Positions 19,697 to 27,459 of a DNA stretch of 38,874 bases are shown piece after piece. Both the position numbers and the translations under genes were made by a program. Under the pieces are notes generated by a model. It saw nothing but the letters and a program-made list of their open reading frames with translations. It ran no database searches and had not been told where the DNA came from. The stretch's first letter is position 1. Every line of letters starts with the position of its first letter. Location of the stretch: positions 1 to 38,874 of the forward strand of contig JAMLHL010000034.1 in NCBI GenBank assembly GCA_023957125.1. The letters run 5' to 3'. The DNA comes from Chitinophagaceae bacterium (lineage in GTDB: Bacteria; Bacteroidota; Bacteroidia; Chitinophagales; Chitinophagaceae).

Positions 19697-22156
19697 TTAA
19701 AAAGTTTTGATGTAAATGATCCTGCCCATATCGTTGGGTAATAAGGTGCCTTTCAACCCCGGCAGAAAACCATGGTCAAAGGAAAACTCCAGTTCTCCCA
19801 ATGATTTTAATTTGAGCTGCGTGCTACCGTAATAACCGGCCATATTATTTATCCTGTTCAGCCGGTTCCATTTCATGCCTCCGCCTGCCCGCCACCATTT
19901 ATTAAATCTTACTATAGCGCCCTGGTCAATAGTTTGCAGACGGTAACCGGCATTATAGCTCAATGCGGCGGAAGTATTCAGTGTCAGTCGCTCACCCATA
20001 ATACTATGACTGAACAACCAGTTGCTGGCATTGTAGTACATGAATTGCCGCTGATCCCTGTCGTTATAGAATTGATTGAACAGGAGAGCGGTATTCATAT
20101 AGCCGGCGCCCGTGCGGTACATATAGTTTACGGAAGCCATTAAAGTGCTGAACCGGGTTTCAATAATATCGTCGCCCGATCTATACCATTGAGCGGAAGG
20201 CATAAGCGCTGCTGAAATCACCGGCCATTTCTTTAAACGCAGGGTAGTCTGCACCGTAGTGAACAGTGTACTGCTTTTGTAGTTGTAAATGGTATAAGGA
20301 GAATTGTACTCATTGGTTTTAACCGATGCGGAAATAAACCAGGCCTTCTTAAACAGGTACTGATCCGCTTTTACCTGCCACGCATTGTAATTGGCATTGA
20401 TGTTATACACATTAAAGGATTGGAAATGAATGCCCATTTTCTTAAACTGCCCCGATAGCCGCGTTTGGGTTAACGGAATATAAGAAAGGAGTTTAATCGT
20501 GTAAGCTTCATTGGTTCGATCCGATAATGCGGGCTTCTTTGAAGCACCGTCCGTATTTTGCAGCAGTGTGTGTGCAGGATAGGTGGACTTAGCAGCTTCC
20601 GCAAGAACAAAATTATTTTTATCCAACCTGTATCTCAGTTCCACAGCCAGGCCCCATATATGGTTTACCGCGGGCTCGTTATTATTAAGCCAGGCAGCCT
20701 GCTTTTTGCCATGAAACACAGTTGCGGTAATGCCCGATTCATTGATATTTCCTACACCCAGGCGGGCCAACAGCAAATACTGCGGGATCCTTTGCTTTTT
20801 GTTCAACATGAAATCCCGGTAACGGTAATCCACCGAACCGCCGCTCAGCGCGAAATATACCCGGTTGCAGTAGGCTGCGTTTACGCCGGTTACGCTGATG
20901 TTTTTAGCCGTCAGTTCCGAATAATCCACGCTGCTTCTGCCAACTGCAAATCTTTTTATCGCCATCAGGCGCCGGAACCATTTGAAATTTTTCAGGCTGT
21001 CTGATCCGTAGTTTTTTATTTGCCCTAAGAGAATGGAAGGGTCATCGGTTTGGTGAATAAGATATTTCACGGAGTCTATCCGTTGCTTCAGCGCGGTTTG
21101 CTCTGCTTTATATTTCCGTTCGAGTGAATCGAGCGCTTTACCGTATTGGTGAAATATTTCTTTCTTTCCGGCATATTCTTTTAAAAACACCACTGCTTTA
21201 ACTACATTTTCCGGCAGGCTGGTACTGCTTCTTAATCCTGTCGCTCCCGGATTATAACCACCCGCTGCAACAGGCTTGAATTTTCGGGCTTGTTGAAGAT
21301 AGTTCTGCAATTTTTCTGCCTGGTCATTTTGCCGGAAAGTTTGCCCCATCCTGTCCATCAACGCCTGCATCCTTTTTTCTTTGTTAATGATGGAGCTCCA
21401 GTTCGTTTCAGGTAGAAAGCCATCCATGATCCGGCGGCTTTCCACCAATTGCTGTAATTGCTTCCCATCCTGTAGCCAGGATCGTAATTTTTGCCGCCGG
21501 TTGTATTGTTCCTGCAATGCGGCTTGTAGTTCTTTTTCGGCGGATTGCCCGGATAAGAATGCCTGCACTTTTTCAAACAGGTTTTGCTTTATCAAAGACC
21601 GATACGCCTGCCCGTCAAATTGAATATTGGCGTCTAGGTAATTCCTGAACAGATAGGAATTTCCCTGCCGGGCATTTACCTCTACAACAACAGGGATACT
21701 TTTTTTAAGAGTAGCATATATCCGGGTGCTAACAGTATGCTGCATGATGTTCCGGTCGGCGTACGGCGTGTCAACAGCCGAGCGGTAAAAGAAATCATAG
21801 CTGACATTACCATGCATTTGTAACCATTGCCTGTCTGATTGGGAGGATCTGTCGGTGGCTTGCTTAGCCACCATTGCTTGCTGCAATTTCACCAGGTCAA
21901 ATGAAAGCAGTTGCAGCTTACAGATACCTGGTATAAGGTTCAGAAAATAAAAAACACTGTCGGAAGATGGAAAAAGAAAGGGGGTTTTATAAACGTTTGG
22001 ATCACGGGATATATCCGGGTGCGGGTGGTGATTGTTTGTCCGAAGAGCCGTATCGGAATAATCTTTCTGTTGTCCATATATGCACAATGGAACAAAAACC
22101 GATAGCAGTATGATCTTAACCGCGGTCAATGGTGTTTTACAATTATTCGTTAGCAA
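19697..22156 (-). CDS. Predicted outer-membrane beta-barrel protein, first gene of the RHS operon
   Basis: The 819-residue product has an N-terminal signal segment (about 15-29, VKIILLSVFVPLCIYGQQ). Residues about 180-400 are rich in Gln, Lys and Arg and look helical (LRSWLQDGKQLQQLVESRRIM). From about 415 onward, alternating aromatic and polar residues with many Tyr, Asn and Gly (YFALSGGSVDYRYRDFML, VFHGKKQAAWLNN) suggest a beta-barrel, and the chain ends in a terminal Phe, as outer-membrane proteins often do. The annotated start is a TTG; a second in-frame TTG ten codons later, directly before the hydrophobic core, is also possible. As the first gene of the operon it may be the outer-membrane anchor or pore for the giant proteins. 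That role is inferred. Confidence 0.8.
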   Translation of the reverse strand: MLTNNCKTPLTAVKIILLSVFVPLCIYGQQKDYSDTALRTNNHHPHPDISRDPNVYKTPFLFPSSDSVFYFLNLIPGICKLQLLSFDLVKLQQAMVAKQATDRSSQSDRQWLQMHGNVSYDFFYRSAVDTPYADRNIMQHTVSTRIYATLKKSIPVVVEVNARQGNSYLFRNYLDANIQFDGQAYRSLIKQNLFEKVQAFLSGQSAEKELQAALQEQYNRRQKLRSWLQDGKQLQQLVESRRIMDGFLPETNWSSIINKEKRMQALMDRMGQTFRQNDQAEKLQNYLQQARKFKPVAAGGYNPGATGLRSSTSLPENVVKAVVFLKEYAGKKEIFHQYGKALDSLERKYKAEQTALKQRIDSVKYLIHQTDDPSILLGQIKNYGSDSLKNFKWFRRLMAIKRFAVGRSSVDYSELTAKNISVTGVNAAYCNRVYFALSGGSVDYRYRDFMLNKKQRIPQYLLLARLGVGNINESGITATVFHGKKQAAWLNNNEPAVNHIWGLAVELRYRLDKNNFVLAEAAKSTYPAHTLLQNTDGASKKPALSDRTNEAYTIKLLSYIPLTQTRLSGQFKKMGIHFQSFNVYNINANYNAWQVKADQYLFKKAWFISASVKTNEYNSPYTIYNYKSSTLFTTVQTTLRLKKWPVISAALMPSAQWYRSGDDIIETRFSTLMASVNYMYRTGAGYMNTALLFNQFYNDRDQRQFMYYNASNWLFSHSIMGERLTLNTSAALSYNAGYRLQTIDQGAIVRFNKWWRAGGGMKWNRLNRINNMAGYYGSTQLKLKSLGELEFSFDHGFLPGLKGTLLPNDMGRIIYIKTF

Positions 22157-22236
22157 TAAAAGCAGGTTTCGCTACAGGATGGATGGAAATTAAAACAGCA
22201 ATCGGGGAACGGAGAGGGCGGGACGGATTGTTGGGA

Positions 22237-22269
22237 TAAATGTATGGAAATATTTTTTAAGTTTCCAAA
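22237..22269 (-). promoter_or_regulatory. Possible promoter of the RHS operon
   Basis: On the minus strand a TTTG (22269-22266) is followed after 21 nt by TACATTTA (22244-22237), one base away from the Bacteroidota -7 consensus TAnnTTTG. It lies about 80 nt upstream of the first operon gene. The match is imperfect and read-through from the DUF1501 gene cannot be excluded. Confidence 0.35.
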
Positions 22270-22291
22270 TAATTGGCAGGATTTATTTTTT

Positions 22292-22311
22292 GGCTCTCCC
22301 CGCACAGAGCC
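22292..22311. other. Short hairpin between DUF1501 gene and RHS operon
   Basis: GGCTCT and AGAGCC form a 6-bp stem with an 8-nt loop in the 200-bp gap downstream of the DUF1501 gene. On the minus strand it is followed by an A-run rather than a T-run, so it is not a textbook terminator for the DUF1501 gene. Confidence 0.4.
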
Positions 22312-22356
22312 GGAAGCAGAGACTTGTCCGGGAAGAAGGGGAGTAAAAGATAAAAC

Positions 22357-23796
22357 CTACACCTTGATCAGCAGTTCTTTCACTATTTCCCCTTTTCCAT
22401 CCGGGGTGGTATAAAAGGGCCGCTTTTCAACTTCATAATTGGTATCGGGGGGGATACCGAGGGCATGGTAGATCGTCTGGTGCAACTGGTCAATCTTAAC
22501 CGGATTCTCAATCGTCTTGCACGGGCGTTCGTCGGCGGTTTTACCATATACAAAGCCTTTTTTGATGCCACCGCCAAACATCAGTATCGAGCATCCGTCT
22601 GTAAAATGACGATGCATACCGTAAAATTTAATATCGTTTAAAATGTCCGGCTGATTCACCTGTTCCTTCACGGTGGCATCGGGGCGGCCTTCCACCATCA
22701 TATCCCTGCTGAACTCACTGGCTACAATGATCATCGTGCGTTCCAGGTGCCCGCTCTCGTCTAAATCTTTTACCAGCTGAGCGATAGGTCCGTCCACCAT
22801 TTTTTTCATATCTATCATCCGCGTGTGGCCGTTTTCGTGCGTATCGAATCCTTTAAAAGGTTCGTACTCGGTGGTAACGCTGATAAACCTGGCGCCCTGC
22901 TGCGTTAATCGTTTCGCTAATAAACAGCCCAGCCCGAAGCGCCCGGTATTATAAGTATCATAGGCTTCTTTGGGCTCCAGGCTCAGGTCGAAGGCTTTGG
23001 CCTCCGGTGAATTCAACAGCATATAAGCCTGTTCCATCGAACGTTTCAACGACTCTTTCTGGTAATCGCTGCCCAGTTTACCGATCGCGCTTTTGCTGAC
23101 CAGGTCGTTGTATAATTGATTACGTTTTTCAAAACGTTTGGCATCCATCCCTACGGGCGGACGCACACTTTCGAGCCCCTGGCTGGGGTCGGGAATAAAA
23201 AACGGGCCAAACTCGTTTCCCAGAAAACCGGCCGTGTGAAAGGCCTTCAGTTCTTCCGCCTCGCCTACGGTCATCCGTTGTCCGATATCAATGAATGGGG
23301 GGATCACCGGGTTCTTAGGCCCCAGCTCCTTTGCGATCCAGGCGCCGATATGCGGTGCAGCCACCGTCTGCGGCGGTTCATAACAGGTATGCCAGTGATA
23401 CTGATGCCGCGAGTGGAGGATATGTCCCAGATCGGCTGCCACATAAGACCGGATCAGGGTGCCTTTGTCCATGATATTCCCGATAGACTGCAATCCTTCA
23501 GAAAAGTGAATGCCATCCAACACGGTGGGTACCGGTTTAAACGTACTCAGTACCCGGTTTCCTTCCATGCCCTTTTCAAATGGGGTATAGGCTTTCGGAT
23601 CAAATGTTTCGGTGTGTGCCATCCCGCCGGCCAGCCACAATAGTATTACCGTGTCGGCGGCGCTGTTGACGCTCAACTTTTTCTCCCCGCCACAACCCGA
23701 AAGAAGACCGGCCACCGGCGCTCCCGCAGCCAGTGCCGCAAGGGTGGCGGCGCCGGATTGCTTAATAAAATCTCTTCTGTTCCAACTGGCTTTCAT
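22357..23796 (-). CDS. DUF1501 domain protein, Tat-exported lipoprotein
   Basis: This 479-residue protein opens with a twin-arginine signal (NRRDFIKQSG, Arg7-Arg8), an Ala/Gly-rich hydrophobic stretch and the lipobox LLSGC with Cys35. It should therefore be exported folded and lipid-anchored. The body matches the DUF1501 (alkaline-phosphatase-superfamily-like) pattern: VILLWLAGGMAHTETFDPK near residue 50, HWHTCYEPP, GCLLAKRLTQQGARFISV, FDTHENGH, MIIVASEFSRD, and a C-terminal HQTIYHALGIPPD. In Planctomycetes and Bacteroidota such genes sit next to DUF1549/DUF1553 genes, as here, where that gene lies 156 nt upstream in the same direction. The biochemical function of the pair is not established. 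Length and start are normal for the family. Confidence 0.93.
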   Translation of the reverse strand: MKASWNRRDFIKQSGAATLAALAAGAPVAGLLSGCGGEKKLSVNSAADTVILLWLAGGMAHTETFDPKAYTPFEKGMEGNRVLSTFKPVPTVLDGIHFSEGLQSIGNIMDKGTLIRSYVAADLGHILHSRHQYHWHTCYEPPQTVAAPHIGAWIAKELGPKNPVIPPFIDIGQRMTVGEAEELKAFHTAGFLGNEFGPFFIPDPSQGLESVRPPVGMDAKRFEKRNQLYNDLVSKSAIGKLGSDYQKESLKRSMEQAYMLLNSPEAKAFDLSLEPKEAYDTYNTGRFGLGCLLAKRLTQQGARFISVTTEYEPFKGFDTHENGHTRMIDMKKMVDGPIAQLVKDLDESGHLERTMIIVASEFSRDMMVEGRPDATVKEQVNQPDILNDIKFYGMHRHFTDGCSILMFGGGIKKGFVYGKTADERPCKTIENPVKIDQLHQTIYHALGIPPDTNYEVEKRPFYTTPDGKGEIVKELLIKV

Positions 23797-23849
23797 TTCT
23801 TTGTTTTTGTTTTATGGTATGCAATGATACCCCTTGATATTTTTTTATG

Positions 23850-23865
23850 ATACCGGCTCCGGTAT
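23850..23865. other. Perfect 16-bp palindrome upstream of the DUF1501 gene
   Basis: ATACCGG and CCGGTAT form 7-bp arms around a 2-nt centre, about 55 nt upstream of the DUF1501 start codon. The tight spacing is more like an operator than a transcription terminator. No regulator is encoded nearby, so the role is open. Confidence 0.4.
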
Positions 23866-23952
23866 TTCATGGCGTCTTTGTTGCGTCGCAATCACTTCAT
23901 CTGTGGTACCAATGGCATCTTTTACGGGCACATCAAATCAGTATCTTCAAAT

Positions 23953-26421
23953 TTAATAAATCAGCTGGAATTCCGGATGCAGGGTCATAGCCCAGAGCAG
24001 ATCCTGCACAGCCGCTTCATCGGGGTCTTGTCCCAATGCCTCCAGCGCCACTGCTGCTTCAGCAGAAGCCGGTACCCGGCCTAATGCATTCCGGTATATT
24101 TCAGTAACCAGTTTCTGTGGATCGGGGTAGGCGCGTTTCCATTTTTCAGCCGCCCGTTTTATGGCGTCATTAAAGCGATCTCCGTTGGTAAGCTCCAGCG
24201 CCTGCAGTAAATTGGCTTGTGACAACCGGCTGGTGGACACCGTTTCACGGTTTGGCCGCCCCAGGGCTGTTAAATAACCGTCGTTTTTTACCAGGGCGGC
24301 TCTTGGAAAAGGGATCGCGTCCCGGATCCCTTCAGGCAGCAGTTTATATACAATGGCACTATCCCCATATACCGGCTGGATAGATTTGCTCACCGCATCG
24401 GTAAACTGTTCCGCGGTTAACCTTCGGCGTAACATCCCGGTAAATACGTATTCGGGCGCTACTACCAGTTCCGCTTCTTTAATACCTACCGATGGTAACT
24501 GGTATGTTTTTGAGGTCAGGATTTTATAGATGAGGTTTTTTATATCATATCCCGACGCCACAAAATCGGCCGCCAGCCAGTCCAGCAGATCCTGGCTCCA
24601 GGGTTCGCGGTCCATTTCATCCACCGGCTCCACGATGCCGCGCCCCATCAATTGCGCCCATACCCGGTTTGCCAGTGTGCGGTACAGTCTGCCGTCTTTG
24701 GGTTGCACCAGGTACTCGGCCAATTGTTTTAATTTTTCCTGTGGGATAGCGTTGGCATCAATTTCTCCCAGTTCTTTATACAGGATGCGGGTAGGCGCCA
24801 TCTTCCCTGTGGGTTTATCGCACCGGTTGATCTCCAGTGCGCTATCTGAAAATATATTGGCAAAAGCATAAGCGTCTTCCAGTTTCCAGTCGCTGATGAA
24901 ACTATCGTGGCAGGAAGCACATTTTAAATTCAGTCCCAGGAATATCTGGGATACATTTTGAGCCGCCTGCATTTCGGTACGCTGGCTGGAGTTGATAACG
25001 CCGCGCCATTTGATTCCCGCTATAAAACCTTTAGATTGTTCATCCGGGCTGATCAGTTCTTTTACAAACTGATCATACGGTTTGTTATCCCGCAGGGCAT
25101 TGTACAACCATTTGGTAATATCATGACGTCCCCCGGTGATATAGCCGGTGCCACTGTAATCATTCCGCAGGGCATCGTTCCAAAAGGTAAGCCAGTGTTG
25201 TGCATAATCATCGTTCCTGGCAAGCAAACCGCTTACCAGCAATTCCCGTTTGTTGGGGCGGGTGTCTTTCACAAAAACATCTACGGTATCGGGGTTGGGC
25301 ACCAGTCCTATTACATCGAGATATACCCGGCGTATGTAGGTACGGTCATCTACTCTTTTATTCCATTCCACGCGATGTTTCAAAAAATAATCATTCACAA
25401 AAAGGTCAACCGGACTGGTAAGATCACCCGTAGCGGGAGGAATTTCAGGCATGCGCGGTGCCAGTTCGGCTACGCGATAAATACTTTTCAGCGCTCCCGA
25501 TGGCCAGGGCGCTCCCTGTTTCACCCAATATTCAAGAATGGCAATTTCCTGCCTGGTCAGCATCTTGCCTTTTGTAGGCATTGCCTCCTTGTGTCCGCGG
25601 GGTAATTTTATCCTCCTGATCAGCTCACTTTTTTCCGGACTTCCGGGCACAAGGGCCGGCCCGTCTTCCCCTCCTTTTAAAATGGCTTCTTTTGAATCCA
25701 GCCTGAGGCTTCCCTTCTGTTTTGCTTCACCATGACAGTTGGTACAGCTATGCGCGAAAATGCTGCGCACCTGCAGGTTGAGCTCCTGAACCTGTTCTTC
25801 GTTCAACGGCCCTTCAACATTTGCCAGCACAAATGTGGGTTGATTGGCAGCATATTCAGAAGCGGCAGCAGCCGAAGGCAGGACGCTGGTGAGGTAGTCC
25901 TCGCCGTGTGTGATAGAGGCGCCGTAGTGCCCCGCAACGGTAACTACCGCCACTGTAAGCGTCAGGAATGTTTTTTGCAACCCCCTCGATTTCCTGAAAT
26001 AGGCATAGGTGGTGATGGCCGCCAACACCATAGTGGCGATGCCCGTCCATTGGTGTATCGTCAGCGTATCGCTGCCATAATCTTCGGTATTGATCAGCAG
26101 CAAACCAAAAACTACCGAAAGCACGGAAGTGAGGGTACCGATGATCAGCAGCCATTTGAGTGCCGGTCCAAAATCATTGGATTTTCTTTTCCAGACGAGC
26201 AGCTCCAGAAACCAGGCCACTACCAGCAATCCTACCGGAAAATGTACCATCAGCGGGTGTAATCGCCCCAGAAAAGTCCAAAGCCAGAAGGATGGTTCCG
26301 ATACCACGTTGCTTTCATTGGCAAATATGGCAGCCGAAGCGAGAAGCAACAGGCAAAGGAAAACGATAAAACGAGGCTTCAACAATCCGTTGCAATGGGT
26401 TTGGGAATGGAACCGGCTCAT
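23953..26421 (-). CDS. DUF2231-like/cytochrome-c/DUF1549/DUF1553 membrane protein
   Basis: The 822-residue chain starts with hydrophobic segments: a signal-like one at about 17-34, then FLGRLHPLMVHFPVGLLVVAWF and at least two more helices to about residue 165. The LHPLMVHFPVG motif is that of DUF2231-type membrane proteins. A planctomycete-type cytochrome motif CTNCH lies near 227, followed by SLRLDSKEAILKGGEDGPALVPG and MPTKGKML, as in PSCyt1 domains. DUF1549 covers about 330-530, including FLGLNLKCASCHDSF near 500 (a second CxxCH), and DUF1553 runs to the C-terminus (LANRVWAQLMGRGIVEPVDEMD). It probably works with the adjacent DUF1501 protein in an envelope redox or degradation process of unknown substrate. 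Fusion of the membrane module to the cytochrome part suggests anchoring in the inner membrane. Confidence 0.9.
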   Translation of the reverse strand: MSRFHSQTHCNGLLKPRFIVFLCLLLLASAAIFANESNVVSEPSFWLWTFLGRLHPLMVHFPVGLLVVAWFLELLVWKRKSNDFGPALKWLLIIGTLTSVLSVVFGLLLINTEDYGSDTLTIHQWTGIATMVLAAITTYAYFRKSRGLQKTFLTLTVAVVTVAGHYGASITHGEDYLTSVLPSAAAASEYAANQPTFVLANVEGPLNEEQVQELNLQVRSIFAHSCTNCHGEAKQKGSLRLDSKEAILKGGEDGPALVPGSPEKSELIRRIKLPRGHKEAMPTKGKMLTRQEIAILEYWVKQGAPWPSGALKSIYRVAELAPRMPEIPPATGDLTSPVDLFVNDYFLKHRVEWNKRVDDRTYIRRVYLDVIGLVPNPDTVDVFVKDTRPNKRELLVSGLLARNDDYAQHWLTFWNDALRNDYSGTGYITGGRHDITKWLYNALRDNKPYDQFVKELISPDEQSKGFIAGIKWRGVINSSQRTEMQAAQNVSQIFLGLNLKCASCHDSFISDWKLEDAYAFANIFSDSALEINRCDKPTGKMAPTRILYKELGEIDANAIPQEKLKQLAEYLVQPKDGRLYRTLANRVWAQLMGRGIVEPVDEMDREPWSQDLLDWLAADFVASGYDIKNLIYKILTSKTYQLPSVGIKEAELVVAPEYVFTGMLRRRLTAEQFTDAVSKSIQPVYGDSAIVYKLLPEGIRDAIPFPRAALVKNDGYLTALGRPNRETVSTSRLSQANLLQALELTNGDRFNDAIKRAAEKWKRAYPDPQKLVTEIYRNALGRVPASAEAAVALEALGQDPDEAAVQDLLWAMTLHPEFQLIY

Positions 26422-26616
26422 CAGATTCTGGGTATTACAATCGTTATAAGAATAGCAAATTAAAGTATTAATATTAAACGCAGGTCAGCAACAGTCTCGC
26501 CTTATCTCCCCATAAAAAGATGGTTAAAAGATAAATAGCTTTGGCAAGATAGGCAATAAAAAGATCGTGGATATCCTGCTCTGTCCTGCTGCGTCTCAGC
26601 GCCGCCATCGCCGCTG

Positions 26617-26704
26617 TCCGAAGTCTCCGGACTTCGGATCATGTATGTTCTCCCGGGACTCCGTCCCGGAATATCAGCCCGGCTAAGATCCATATCTTAA
26701 CGGG
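26617..26704. repeat. Cluster of three hairpins in the 26422-26718 spacer (REP-like)
   Basis: Three inverted repeats follow one another: 26617-26638 with 9-bp arms TCCGAAGTC/GACTTCGGA and loop TCCG; 26653-26669 with 7-bp arms CCGGGAC/GTCCCGG; and 26678-26704 with CCCG...CGGG enclosing AAGAT/ATCTT. GC-rich palindromes packed in this way resemble extragenic palindromic repeats or a small non-autonomous element. They could also block read-through between the divergent genes on either side. The remaining 26422-26616 shows no gene I can support. Confidence 0.6.
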
Positions 26705-26795
26705 CGATGTAATCTTTTTTGGAAATGGGTTATTTCTTTTATACTAAAAGCATCGTTCTCCTCGTTCTTGATAACCGAAAGGTTTTACGGCAACT

Positions 26796-26803
26796 TATCT
26801 TTG
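26796..26803 (+). promoter_or_regulatory. -7 promoter element of the broken lipoprotein gene
   Basis: TATCTTTG matches the Bacteroidota -7 consensus TAnnTTTG exactly. Transcription would begin around 26809, which argues that the TTG or ATG codons near 26719-26725 are not the true start and that translation began at or just after 26809. Confidence 0.5.
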
Positions 26804-26808
26804 AAAAA

Positions 26809-27413
26809 ATTGTAACCATAAAAATAAAATCATTCTCCTTCTTAGCATTTCTTGTAGTCGTTTCTTTTATCTCCTGCAAAAAGGATTCCAGCGAAACGCC
26901 CAATGTACTTACGGGCAATTATAAGTTTATTAAACTGGTGGCCAGCGCAGTTAGCGCTATCTCCTATACCGAAGATGGAATGGTGTCGAAAGCCGTACCT
27001 ATTCGGAATATGTCACTAAAAATAATACCGGCAGCCTTGCCATTGACAGCAGAAGCATCAGGTCCACAGGACTTTCCTACTCGATTGATACAACAACAAG
27101 AACGGATTTTTATGAAGATGACGAACGGATAGATTCTTTTGAGGCGCCGTTTGAATACAGCGTTTCTGCAACGGACGGGACAACCGACTATAAAATAATA
27201 ACCGGGGATTCAATATATGTAAGCAGCGGGCTGATATTTTCGGGGAGTGCTACCATCACCCCGGTGCAACCCACCGGTCTGAAGTACAGGATTGAAGGAG
27301 ATAAACTGATTTTCAATGCCTCCGCAACTGAATCCAAAACGATTCAGCAGTCGGGCATCAATATGAAGCAGGATATAAGTGTAGCCGCCGAAGTAATCTA
27401 CCAGAAACAATAA
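26809..27413 (+). pseudogene. Frameshifted lipoprotein gene
   Basis: The first frame encodes a lipoprotein signal (KSFSFLAFLVVVSFISCKKD, lipobox FISC) and a beta-type start GNYKFIKLVASAVSAISYTEDG. Near 26995-27000 the meaningful reading moves to another frame, which continues YSEYVTKNNTGSLAIDSRS ... SATESKTIQQSG and ends with IYQKQ and a TAA at 27411-27413. Losing one base there explains the shift: restoring it gives ...SKAVTYSEYV.... The uninterrupted first frame alone would end at 27132 with a non-protein-like tail. No ATG lies after the predicted promoter; the codons there are ATT GTA ACC ATA AAA, so the start codon may also be lost (ATA for ATG). The intact product would be a roughly 200-residue outer-membrane or periplasmic lipoprotein of unknown function. 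A sequencing error is the main alternative. Confidence 0.7.
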
Positions 27414-27421
27414 ACGCTTTT

Positions 27422-27455
27422 AGGCGCTTTAAATGCCGCCTTTAATTTTTAATTT
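27422..27455 (+). terminator. Weak intrinsic terminator between convergent genes
   Basis: AGGCG (27422-27426) and CGCCT (27437-27441) form a short stem followed by TTAATTTTTAATTT. It lies 8 nt after the stop of the plus-strand lipoprotein gene and just before the end of the convergent metH gene. Confidence 0.45.
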
Positions 27456-27459
27456 ACAG

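Noticed and set aside
22292..22311. Hairpin as terminator of the DUF1501 gene
   Set aside because: On the transcribed strand the stem is followed by an A-run, not a T-run; kept only as a hairpin.
26502..26693. Short minus-strand frame (63 codons) across the hairpin cluster
   Set aside because: Its sequence is dictated by the palindromes and shows no protein-like pattern.
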